Counted from the first letter of the stretch, positions 1-5,683 are shown. The stretch is 6,572 nt of DNA from Patescibacteria group bacterium (GCA_021734825.1 JAIPIE010000041.1:1-6572), one strand, 5' to 3'. Notes: a model not told the origin generated them from the letters alone. Numbers and translations: made by a program.

Positions 1-221
1 CGACTCATTACCTTAATCTTTGGCCAAAAAATAAAAATAAAACGACTAAGCACTACTAGGCCAAGAAAGTGTTCCCAAAAAACCAATAATTCCGGAGCGA
101 GAATATAAAAGCGTGGACGTAAAAATAAGCCATCAATGCTCCAAAACATAGCCGCGAGCATAATCGCCAAAGCGCCCACCAATGTTCCTGAAGAAATTTT
201 ATTACTCTTAAATATACTCAT
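1..221 (-). CDS. EamA/DMT-family transporter, N-terminal fragment (partial)
   Basis: This is the 5' end of a gene that continues past the left edge; 73 codons are visible from the ATG at 221-219. The protein starts with a short polar segment (MSIFKSNKISSG). A hydrophobic helix follows at about residues 13-30, containing AIMLAAMFWSIDG, and a second at about 43-65. An early helix with the pattern aaxxWsxxG is typical of the first EamA repeat in drug/metabolite transporters, which usually have 10 helices and about 290-300 residues. Members export or import small metabolites across the inner membrane; no substrate can be inferred. A GGA lies a few bases before the ATG, which is only a weak ribosome binding site. 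A terminator hairpin lies immediately upstream, and a possible promoter partly overlaps it. The family call rests on one quarter of the expected protein. Confidence 0.6.
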   Translation of the reverse strand, partial: MSIFKSNKISSGTLVGALAIMLAAMFWSIDGLFLRPRFYILAPELLVFWEHFLGLVVLSRFIFIFWPKIKVMS

Positions 222-234
222 ATTTTCCAAAAAT

Positions 235-262
235 AAAAAGATAGATTAATTTCTATCTTTTT
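235..262 (-). terminator. Rho-independent terminator of the zinc-ribbon gene
   Basis: There is a perfect 11-bp stem, AAAAAGATAGA (235-245) with TCTATCTTTTT (252-262), and a 6-nt loop. Read on the minus strand it is followed by more T (TTTTTATTTTT). It lies about 50 bp past the stop of the gene at 313-1062 and only 13 bp before the transporter ATG. The stem is AT-rich, so it is a modest terminator. The symmetry means it could act on either strand. Confidence 0.6.
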
Positions 263-291
263 ATTCTAAGTCATTTTGCGTGAAAACACAA
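263..291 (-). promoter_or_regulatory. Candidate promoter of the transporter gene
   Basis: On the minus strand, TTGTGT (286-291) and TAGAAT (263-268) are separated by 17 bp. The -10 box matches consensus at 5 of 6 positions, the -35 at 3 of 6. Initiation about 7 nt downstream would fall near position 256, inside the first arm of the terminator hairpin. The new transcript would then contain only part of that hairpin. The prediction is by eye only in an AT-rich region. Confidence 0.35.
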
Positions 292-312
292 AGTGATTAA
301 TATTAATGTCGC

Positions 313-1062
313 TTATTTTTTAGACTTGCTTGTTTTAACTGTCTTAGCCTTAACCGCCGGCTTAGCTTTCTTAGCTGATTTAACAGCCACAACCTTAGGC
401 ACCGACATCTTCTTCTCTTTCTTAACGACCATTTTCTTTTCAGCCTTAGGCGCTATAGTTTCTTTAGCGACTTCCTTAACAGCACTTTCTGTCTTTTCCG
501 TCTTCACTGACTGAGCCTTAGAACTTAATAAAGCAATAATCTTATCCAGTTTAGCATTAAGTGAATTTAATTGATCGCTAGACATGGCGCCACTAGCCTT
601 TGGTCCCTTAGCAGCTGAATCGCCGCCATTAAAACATTCGGAACAAAAAATTGGCTTACCGGCAGTTGGACGAAATGGAACCTCACATTCTTGATGACAC
701 TCCTGACAAACAGCCTTAAACATAGTTTTAGGAGCAGAAAAATCACGCTCACGTCGATTGCTAGGAGCAGAAAATTCACGGTCACGACCAGAGAATGATC
801 TTGGCTCTTCACCACGTTGCTGAGCAAAACAAGAGCTACATAAAACTGGCTTAGTGCCGCTTGGTTTAAATGGCACTTCGCAGTCATTACCACAATCACT
901 ACAAATAGCGTGATGCATAGTTGGGCGCTCTGAATCGCGTCCGCCGCCAAAACCACCGCGACTACCACCACCAAAACCGCCACGACTACTGCCGCCGCTT
1001 CTAAAATTGTCTCTCCCGCCAAAGCCACCAGGCTTACGGGCTCCCCCTTTAAAATCTTTCAT
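313..1062 (-). CDS. RGG/zinc-ribbon protein with two CxxC-x17-CxxC modules and a Lys/Ala tail
   Basis: This 249-residue protein has four visible parts. Residues 5-47 are Gly/Arg-rich with RGGFGGG repeats, like RGG RNA-binding tails. Two zinc-ribbon modules follow: C54-x2-C57 with C75-x2-C78, and C119-x2-C122 with C140-x2-C143. Exactly 17 residues separate the CxxC pairs in both, and both contain CEVPF(K/R)P. The linker between them carries a duplicated REFSAP/RDFSAP element. Residues 161-181 form a short amphipathic helix (QLNSLNAKLDKIIALL) that could mediate oligomerisation. Residues 186-249 are a basic Lys/Ala/Val tail like histone H1-type bacterial proteins. The CxxC-x17-CxxC module is known to me as a small family common in Patescibacteria, without an assigned function. 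I infer nucleic-acid binding, perhaps RNA or nucleoid. The ATG at 1062 has no Shine-Dalgarno sequence. The gene appears to be monocistronic, with a terminator at 235-262. Confidence 0.85.
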   Translation of the reverse strand: MKDFKGGARKPGGFGGRDNFRSGGSSRGGFGGGSRGGFGGGRDSERPTMHHAICSDCGNDCEVPFKPSGTKPVLCSSCFAQQRGEEPRSFSGRDREFSAPSNRRERDFSAPKTMFKAVCQECHQECEVPFRPTAGKPIFCSECFNGGDSAAKGPKASGAMSSDQLNSLNAKLDKIIALLSSKAQSVKTEKTESAVKEVAKETIAPKAEKKMVVKKEKKMSVPKVVAVKSAKKAKPAVKAKTVKTSKSKK

Positions 1063-1093
1063 AGTAAAAAAATTAGTTTTTTATAAATTAAAT

Positions 1094-1124
1094 TGCTCAG
1101 TAAAGCAGCTATCTCCGCTGAGCA
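1094..1124 (-). other. Inverted repeat upstream of the zinc-ribbon gene, possible 5'-UTR hairpin
   Basis: TGCTCAG (1094-1100) and CTGAGCA (1118-1124) form a perfect 7-bp stem with a 17-nt loop. It sits 32 bp upstream of the ATG at 1062. The loop contains GGAG on the minus strand, the only SD-like sequence near this gene, but it is about 45 nt from the start and would not serve it directly. It could be a leader structure or an operator. If the TATGCT reading of the promoter is right, the stem overlaps the -10 box. Confidence 0.4.
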
Positions 1125-1149
1125 TAATTATCCTAGCACGTAAAGTAAA
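1121..1149 (-). promoter_or_regulatory. Candidate promoter of the zinc-ribbon gene
   Basis: Two overlapping readings are possible on the minus strand. One is TTTACT (1144-1149), a 17-bp spacer and TATGCT (1121-1126), with the same -35 as the promoter of the gene at 3847. The other uses GATAAT (1127-1132) as the -10, with a poor -35 at 1150-1155. Either gives a leader of about 50-65 nt. The exact start is unresolved. Confidence 0.4.
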
Positions 1150-1214
1150 ATAAGGGAAATGCTCTAAACTTAGGGGGAAATTAAAAATTTAACTAGATAA
1201 ATCAAAGCTTTAAA

Positions 1215-1520
1215 TTAAGTAGTAATAAAAACTGACAGTAAATATATTAAAGAGGCATTTTGAACAATTAATAAAGGTACTCCCAATAAAAAATACCATT
1301 TGCGAGTTTTATGACGAAAAACCAACATGCCAGCATACACACCTAGGGCGCCGAAAGCAGTGGCAATAAAAAATAACTTTCCCTCAGAAATACGTTGTGC
1401 CTCAACTTTCCTTGATTTTATCTTATCGCTCAACATTATAATAAAAGCTAAAATATTTATCAGTAAATAAGTAACTAATAGTAATTGCGATAATGGCGTT
1501 AAATCTAAATTCAGCAACAT
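1215..1520 (-). CDS. DUF1294 family small membrane protein
   Basis: This is a 101-residue integral membrane protein of unknown function. Hydrophobic segments lie at about residues 12-30, 49-66 and 74-98. The family signature is visible: a DK pair after the first helix (SDKIKSRK), then QRISEGKLF, a GALGVYAGM segment, and RHKTRKWYF just before the last helix. The RHKTRK-W/F motif and length close to 100 residues fit DUF1294 (YdzA-like) well. No reaction is known for the family. The ATG at 1520 lies 9 bp after the helicase stop and has no Shine-Dalgarno sequence or separate promoter. It is probably the second gene of a helicase-DUF1294 transcript, perhaps translated by coupling. A functional link to the helicase is not implied. 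No convincing terminator was found after its stop. Confidence 0.85.
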   Translation of the reverse strand: MLLNLDLTPLSQLLLVTYLLINILAFIIMLSDKIKSRKVEAQRISEGKLFFIATAFGALGVYAGMLVFRHKTRKWYFLLGVPLLIVQNASLIYLLSVFITT

Positions 1521-1529
1521 AAAAATATT

Positions 1530-2834
1530 TTAAATTAAAGCACTTAGCTGTCCCGGTTTTTGATACATCTGGGGCCTATTCTTAGCCGCCTCAATAGACA
1601 TAGCTAATAGTTCCTGATCATAAGCGGCCACTTGTGGATCTAGTTTATAGGCCATTTCATTAATACCTGATAAGTATAAACCAGACAAACTAGTTAAACG
1701 CGATAAAGCCACATAACCCATGCCGTAACCAAAAGATTTACTCAAATCAATTTCCGCGGCCTCTAAAGTCATGCCCTGACTTTTGTGAACGGTAATTGCC
1801 CAAGCTAAACGTAAGGGGATCTGATTAATTTTGGCGAGAATCTTGTGTTCATCATCAATGGTCCAGCTATCAGGCATGACTAATATTTCCTCTCCCGAAA
1901 ATAAACGCACCCAAGGAAATTTATCATCATCAAAACCAATAACCGTACCCATAGTGCCATTTACATAAACAACTTTATCATCTTGAAACTTATTTTTTAC
2001 AAACATCACTAAGGCCCCCTCTTTTAAAATTAAATTCTCTGGCGCTAGACAGTTTTTCTTTAAAGTTTCTACTAATTTCTTTTCACCCGAACCGGTCATG
2101 CGATAATTCCGCTCCTCTGCTTTAATTTTATTCAGTTCCGCCTGATTAATGGCATCAACATCGGCATTATGAGTATAAAGACGCACCGGCTTAATTCCCT
2201 TTTCCGGTTTAGCGTTTAATCGAGACTCAAGTAGAGCAACTGTGTCTGCTTCCATTTTATTTTGACGCAAGCGAGTAAGAATATTTGTCATCTTTTGGTC
2301 ATTTTGTCGGTGCTGTTCATCAAGATAGCAAATACGTACATCCATTTCCGGCCAAACATTTGCCTTATAAACAAATTCTGCCTCATCCTGCCCGCGACTA
2401 ATCGGTGGCAGCTGAAAAAAATCACCCGACATCACTATTTGCATACCGCCAAAAGGTAGAGAGTTGTTTTTAAATATCTGGCAAACATCATCAATCATAT
2501 CCAGACGATGAGCGTGTAACATGGATATTTCATCAATAATCAAAACCTCTGTTTTTGCAAATTGCTGCTTCAAATAAGATTTTTTCTTCAAGCCCTGTAA
2601 TTCGCGTGCACTCAAGTGATCCTTAATGCCAATGCCTGCCCAAGAATGGATAGTCCGACCACCAATATGCGTAGCGGCAATGCCGGTAGAAGCGGTAACA
2701 GCTACGCCGACTCCCTTCTTTTTTAAATAAGCGATATATTTATTCAATAAAAAAGTCTTGCCGCTGCCAGCCGGACCGGTTAAAAGGACATTATGCCCAA
2801 CCTCTAAAATATTTAAAGCTTCTTTCTGTGTCAT
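1530..2834 (-). CDS. PIF1-like superfamily 1B DNA helicase (ATPase)
   Basis: This is an ATP-driven 5'-3' helicase of the PIF1/RecD2 group, 434 residues from the ATG at 2834. Visible motifs are Walker A GPAGSGKT (20-27); motif Ia TASTGIAA (48-55) with GGRTIHSWAG (58-67); Walker B VLIIDE (97-102); motif III MSGDFFQLPP (135-144); motif IV with EQHRQ (173-177), whose Arg is the likely finger; motif V ITVHKSQGMTL (347-357); and motif VI YVALSR (374-379). All are intact. There is no extra accessory domain, so this is the minimal bacterial PIF1-like form, which in general resolves structured DNA such as G-quadruplexes and aids replication or repair. An in-frame TTG at 2870 would add 12 residues but overlaps the promoter -35 box, so I chose the internal ATG, which begins MTQKEAL just before the Walker A region. 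The DUF1294 gene follows after 9 bp. Confidence 0.95.
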   Translation of the reverse strand: MTQKEALNILEVGHNVLLTGPAGSGKTFLLNKYIAYLKKKGVGVAVTASTGIAATHIGGRTIHSWAGIGIKDHLSARELQGLKKKSYLKQQFAKTEVLIIDEISMLHAHRLDMIDDVCQIFKNNSLPFGGMQIVMSGDFFQLPPISRGQDEAEFVYKANVWPEMDVRICYLDEQHRQNDQKMTNILTRLRQNKMEADTVALLESRLNAKPEKGIKPVRLYTHNADVDAINQAELNKIKAEERNYRMTGSGEKKLVETLKKNCLAPENLILKEGALVMFVKNKFQDDKVVYVNGTMGTVIGFDDDKFPWVRLFSGEEILVMPDSWTIDDEHKILAKINQIPLRLAWAITVHKSQGMTLEAAEIDLSKSFGYGMGYVALSRLTSLSGLYLSGINEMAYKLDPQVAAYDQELLAMSIEAAKNRPQMYQKPGQLSALI

Positions 2835-2840
2835 AGTTGC

Positions 2841-2870
2841 ATTATAGTATGAAAGCCTATTTACAGACAA
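2841..2870 (-). promoter_or_regulatory. Helicase promoter predicting a leaderless mRNA
   Basis: On the minus strand, TTGTCT (2865-2870), an 18-bp spacer and a perfect TATAAT (2841-2846). Only six bases (GCAACT) lie between the -10 box and the ATG at 2834. Initiation at the usual seventh base would therefore start the mRNA at the A of the start codon. This supports the shorter start and leaves no room for a ribosome binding site. Confidence 0.65.
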
Positions 2871-2882
2871 ATATTGCTATAT

Positions 2883-2906
2883 AAAAAGCGGGAAAACCCG
2901 CTTTTT
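2883..2906 (-). terminator. Rho-independent terminator after the SDR gene
   Basis: AAAAAGCGGG (2883-2892) pairs perfectly with CCCGCTTTTT (2897-2906) around an AAAA loop on the plus strand. The 5-bp GC core plus flanking A/T tracts make a classic intrinsic terminator. It lies 18 bp past the stop of the minus-strand SDR gene and 12 bp before the helicase -35 box, so it insulates the two units. It is symmetric and could also stop plus-strand transcription. Confidence 0.9.
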
Positions 2907-2924
2907 TAAGTACAATTGAAATGT

Positions 2925-3665
2925 TTAGCGTAAAGTATAGCCGCCATCAACAATCAGGGTTTGACCGGTAATATAATCGGCTTGGTCGGAAACAAGAAAA
3001 GCAACAGCATTGGCAATATCAGCTGGTAGACCCATCCGTCCCCAAGGAATCATGGCCTCGGTTTGTTTCTTTAACTCCGGCGTCATACCCGTGCTTGCCC
3101 CTGGAGTTTCAATCGCTCCCGGAGCGACATTATTAACGTTTATTTTTTTTGACGCTAACTCTAAAGCCAAGGGTCTAATGAAACCATTCAAGCCACCTTT
3201 ACTAGCGCAGTAATGAGTTAAGCCAGAAAAACCAACATAGGCAGCAATGGAAGAAATGTTCACGATTTTGCCACCTGTACTCATTTTTTTAGCGGCAGCT
3301 TGTGAACATAGAAAGGTTCCCTTTAAATTAACATCTATCACTTTATCCCAATCGGCTTCATTCATCTCCAAAAAGGGCTTAAAAGGAAAAATACCAGCAT
3401 TGTTAACAAGAATGTCAATCTGATTAAACTCAGTCATGGTATCGGCAATCATTTTAGCTACAACCTCTGCATCCGAAACATCACAGGTTAAAGCTAAGGC
3501 CCGGCCACCCTTATCCTTAATTTCTGCCGCCGCACTCACACAGTCTACTAGACTAAGATCGACAGTGACTACCGATGCTCCGGCTGCCGCAAGCTTCAAA
3601 GCAATGCCACGACCAATACCACGACCAGCGCCAGTCACAATCGCCACTTTGTTTTTTAAGTTCAT
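2925..3665 (-). CDS. Short-chain dehydrogenase/reductase (SDR), FabG-like, probably NAD-preferring
   Basis: This is a cytosolic NAD(P)-dependent oxidoreductase of 246 residues, the usual length of classical SDRs. The Rossmann motif TGAGRGIG is at 11-18, the adenine-contact Asp of CDV at 62, and NNAG at 88-91. The catalytic tetrad is N113, S139, Y152 and K156 (YCASK). The C-terminal TGQTLIVDGGY is typical of FabG and glucose-dehydrogenase-like members. Asp36 at the end of the second beta strand (VVTVD) predicts preference for NAD(H) over NADP(H). This argues mildly against a housekeeping FabG, which usually uses NADPH. No fatty-acid synthesis genes are nearby, so the substrate (sugar, polyol, hydroxy acid or ketoacyl group) is open. 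The ATG at 3665 has no Shine-Dalgarno sequence. Its own promoter and terminator make it monocistronic. Confidence 0.9.
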   Translation of the reverse strand: MNLKNKVAIVTGAGRGIGRGIALKLAAAGASVVTVDLSLVDCVSAAAEIKDKGGRALALTCDVSDAEVVAKMIADTMTEFNQIDILVNNAGIFPFKPFLEMNEADWDKVIDVNLKGTFLCSQAAAKKMSTGGKIVNISSIAAYVGFSGLTHYCASKGGLNGFIRPLALELASKKINVNNVAPGAIETPGASTGMTPELKKQTEAMIPWGRMGLPADIANAVAFLVSDQADYITGQTLIVDGGYTLR

Positions 3666-3684
3666 AAATTTAAAATTAATAATC

Positions 3685-3713
3685 TTTATAACTATATTTT
3701 AGCGCAAATTAAA
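3685..3713 (-). promoter_or_regulatory. SDR gene promoter
   Basis: On the minus strand, TTTAAT (3708-3713), a 17-bp spacer and TATAAA (3685-3690, 5 of 6 to consensus). The -10 box ends 19 bp before the ATG, predicting a leader of about 13 nt, too short and AT-rich for a Shine-Dalgarno site. Confidence 0.5.
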
Positions 3714-3784
3714 GGAATTTGGTATAGGCAGTAGTTAGGATTAAAAAAGTAATAAAATATTAAAATAATTGAATTAAGCCCATC

Positions 3785-3813
3785 TTTACTTATCTGTCTA
3801 AAAAGCACATAAT
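3785..3813 (+). promoter_or_regulatory. Promoter of the IMPDH/GMPR-family gene
   Basis: TTTACT (3785-3790), a 17-bp spacer and CATAAT (3808-3813, 5 of 6 to consensus). The predicted start near 3820 gives a leader of about 27 nt that is A/T-rich. AAGGTG at 3818-3823 resembles a Shine-Dalgarno sequence but is over 20 nt from the ATG, too far to act in the usual way. No riboswitch-like fold is apparent. Confidence 0.55.
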
Positions 3814-3846
3814 AGTTAAGGTGTTTAAAATTTAAAAAATAAAAAT

Positions 3847-4899
3847 ATGGCAAGAATTATTGATCGCGGCTATTCTTTTGATGACGTTCTCATCGTTCCT
3901 AAATATAATAAAATTATTTCTCGGCGAGATGTAAATTTTCAAACTCAGGTAACAAAGAATTATAAAATAGACATTCCCATTTTAGCGGCTAATATGGACA
4001 CGGTCTGTGAAAGTGAAATGGCTATCACTCTTGGACGTCTCGGCGGATTAGGAGTTATTCATCGTTTTTTAAGTATTGAAGAACAAGCCCAAGAAGTGGC
4101 CGCCGTTAAAAAACAAAAACTATTAAGCGCTGCCGCTTTAGGGATTAAAGACTATGAAAAACGCCTACCCGCTTTAATTACAGCTGGCGTTGATATAATT
4201 GTGCTTGATGTAGCTCACGGACACTCTAAAAGAGCCGGCAAAACTCTAGATTATATTAAATTAAATTATCCGCAAATAGACGTCATGGTCGGCAACGTTG
4301 CCACTAAAGATGCGGCCGAATATTTTATCAGTAAAAAAGCGGACGCCATTAAAATCGGTATTGGCCCCGGTTCTATGTGCACCACTCGCATTATGGCCGG
4401 CGCTGGAGTGCCGCAACTCACTGCCATTATGGACGTTTATGAGGCCAGTCAAGGGCGCGTCCCCCTATGTGCTGATGGTGGTTTAAAATATTCAGGAGAT
4501 ATTGTAAAAGCCATTGGTGCCGGCGCGGACAGCATTATGTCCGGCTCCTTCTTTTCTGGAACGGCTGAAAGCCCAGGAAAAATCATTACTATCAATAATC
4601 AACAATATAAAGAATACCGAGGTATGGCAAGCCTATTAGCAACTGTTAAAAAAATGAGCCTTGACGGCTCAAAGGTAGAAGAGGTTGTGCACGTTGAAGG
4701 TGAAATGACAAAAATACCTTACAGAGGATTAATCGCCCCCATCATCAATAAATTGCTAGGCGGTCTCGCCTCAGGGATGACCTATATCGGCGCTAAAGAT
4801 ATTGAATCATTAAAAGGTAAGGCTGATTTTATAGAAATCAGCAGCGCCGGCTATCATGAAAGCCAAGCTCATGGCCTGCACCCAGTTCAGGAGATATAA
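3847..4899 (+). CDS. IMP dehydrogenase/GMP reductase family protein without CBS domains
   Basis: This is a purine nucleotide enzyme of 350 residues with a single TIM-barrel catalytic domain. Visible are FDDVLIVP (11-18), AANMDTV (47-53), AHGHS (123-127), GNVATKDAA (149-157), the catalytic Cys loop GIGPGSMCTTR (171-181, Cys178), ADGGLKYSGDIVKA (209-222), MSGSFFSGTAESPG (231-244) and YRGMAS (257-262). The C-terminus ISSAGYHESQAHG resembles IMP dehydrogenase. The two CBS domains usual in GuaB (about 120 residues) are absent; GGLGVIHRFLSIEEQAQEV runs straight on into the barrel. The flap lacks the RYFQ segment that carries the IMPDH catalytic Arg-Tyr pair, and has VEGEMTKIPYRG instead. AANMDTV is also closer to GMP reductase. 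It therefore either makes XMP from IMP (GuaB) or converts GMP to IMP (GuaC). Automatic annotation would probably say IMP dehydrogenase (guaB); I leave the symbol blank. The ATG at 3847 lacks a Shine-Dalgarno sequence. Confidence 0.93.
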   Translation: MARIIDRGYSFDDVLIVPKYNKIISRRDVNFQTQVTKNYKIDIPILAANMDTVCESEMAITLGRLGGLGVIHRFLSIEEQAQEVAAVKKQKLLSAAALGIKDYEKRLPALITAGVDIIVLDVAHGHSKRAGKTLDYIKLNYPQIDVMVGNVATKDAAEYFISKKADAIKIGIGPGSMCTTRIMAGAGVPQLTAIMDVYEASQGRVPLCADGGLKYSGDIVKAIGAGADSIMSGSFFSGTAESPGKIITINNQQYKEYRGMASLLATVKKMSLDGSKVEEVVHVEGEMTKIPYRGLIAPIINKLLGGLASGMTYIGAKDIESLKGKADFIEISSAGYHESQAHGLHPVQEI

Positions 4900-4929
4900 A
4901 ATCAATAAACTTTAAAACTATAGAAAGCA

Positions 4930-4956
4930 AAAAACTATCTGACAAAGATAGTTTTT
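4930..4956. terminator. Bidirectional terminator between convergent genes
   Basis: AAAAACTATCT (4930-4940) pairs perfectly with AGATAGTTTTT (4946-4956) around GACAA. It lies 30 bp past the stop of the plus-strand purine enzyme gene and 29 bp past the stop of the minus-strand gene at 4986-5489. Both strands give a stem followed by a T run, so one hairpin can end both transcripts. The stem is AT-rich. Confidence 0.75.
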
Positions 4957-4985
4957 GTTAAGGAGACTAAATGGTGTGAAATATG

Positions 4986-5489
4986 TTATACCTTCCGACT
5001 ATCATAGGCCCAATGCAAAAGAGCTTGCCTTTGTTTACGGCGACAATTAAAATCTCCTGTGCGGCAATATTTCTTAACCGCTGATAAATGTCTTCTAAAG
5101 GCTCGCCAACGTCTTATCTGCCTTTTATCGTCTTCGTGACGACGACCAAGGTAATAGCGACAATACCACTGAAACCAACCACGAGGATCATCGGGATGAA
5201 TCCAGTTATTAAAGCGCCAAGTTAAAAGAGGTTGACTGGCATTAACACCAAAGAAATTAATTTTTGGGTCGTGAAATTTATGGCAAAGCTTCGCCTTCTT
5301 ATACCAAGATGCTGGAAATTCTGCACGACAATCAGTTAAATACTTACCACCAAATACACCCAATTCTAGCATTTCTTTTGGAGTGAGCTCAGGTTTAAAA
5401 TTAGCATCAAAATTACGCCCAGCGGCTTCGCTGAGTTTATATCTATAATTCTTTTGCATTAAGTCATTGACGATAATTATCTTGGGCAT
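4986..5489 (-). CDS. Conserved protein of unknown function, Trp/Arg-rich (GWFQWYCRYYLGRR family)
   Basis: This basic, aromatic-rich soluble protein has 167 residues, with no signal peptide or membrane helix. The conserved-looking blocks are GVFGGKYL (44-51), a Pro-x-x-Trp-(Y/F) segment (59-63), INFFGVNASQPL (77-88), WIHPDDPRGWFQWYC (96-110) running into RYYLGRR (111-117), RQIRRWRAFRRH (123-134), and a closing RQALLHWAYDSRK (154-166). From memory, proteins with the same central and C-terminal blocks occur in diverse bacteria and in fungi and plants, always as uncharacterised proteins. I know of no assigned function and cannot test the spread here. The many Arg and Trp residues would suit nucleic-acid binding, but this is inference. 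Five cysteines (54, 69, 110, 142, 149) form no clear zinc motif. The ATG at 5489 is preceded by a promoter only 8 bp away, supporting this start. Confidence 0.85.
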   Translation of the reverse strand: MPKIIIVNDLMQKNYRYKLSEAAGRNFDANFKPELTPKEMLELGVFGGKYLTDCRAEFPASWYKKAKLCHKFHDPKINFFGVNASQPLLTWRFNNWIHPDDPRGWFQWYCRYYLGRRHEDDKRQIRRWRAFRRHLSAVKKYCRTGDFNCRRKQRQALLHWAYDSRKV

Positions 5490-5497
5490 ATTCTATA

Positions 5498-5526
5498 ATT
5501 TTAGCATATAATTATCTTTATCTTAA
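5498..5526 (-). promoter_or_regulatory. Promoter of the conserved unknown gene, nearly leaderless
   Basis: On the minus strand, TTAAGA (5521-5526), a 17-bp spacer and TAAAAT (5498-5503), preceded by TGC as an extended -10. Only 8 bp separate the -10 box from the ATG at 5489, predicting a leader of about two bases and no ribosome binding site. Confidence 0.45.
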
Positions 5527-5683
5527 ATGTCTTTCGACTATATTAGAAGCGTCATCTTTACTTGCTGAATTAAGCAATAACATCATTGACACTAACTTTA
5601 TTGATAAAATTGATATGTCTAATGTTGTTTAATTATACACTCCATGATGTAATTATAAATTTATAAATTACCTGAAATAAAAA

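Noticed and set aside
293..514. 73-residue hydrophobic open frame on the plus strand
   Set aside because: It is the antisense reading of the Lys/Ala tail of the zinc-ribbon protein; Lys-rich codons read as Phe/Leu on the opposite strand.
567..1028. 153-residue Val/Ala-rich open frame on the minus strand
   Set aside because: It lies entirely inside the zinc-ribbon gene in another frame. Its hydrophobic stretch is a frame-shifted reading of the RGGFGGG codons.
2835..2870. TTG start at 2870 for the helicase, adding 12 residues
   Set aside because: The TTG coincides with the -35 box and the extension spans a perfect TATAAT, so the downstream ATG is the more likely start.
3010..3702. Plus-strand open frames of 67 and 88 residues
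   Set aside because: They are antisense shadows of the SDR gene, whose motifs are complete on the minus strand.
3814..3846. Guanine or purine riboswitch upstream of the purine enzyme
   Set aside because: The predicted leader is only about 27 nt and A/T-rich, too short for a purine aptamer.
5477..5630. Short plus-strand open stretch reading like LSTILEASSLLAELSNN followed by IIDTNFIDKIDMSNVV to a TAA
   Set aside because: It has no ATG, GTG or TTG start in a sensible place, overlaps the promoter and start of the gene at 4986-5489, and its composition could arise from AT-rich spacer. It could be a gene remnant, but nothing supports that.
5653..5666. Perfect palindrome TTATAAATTTATAA as an operator or attachment site
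   Set aside because: All bases are A or T in an AT-rich spacer, where such palindromes arise easily, and no second copy was seen.
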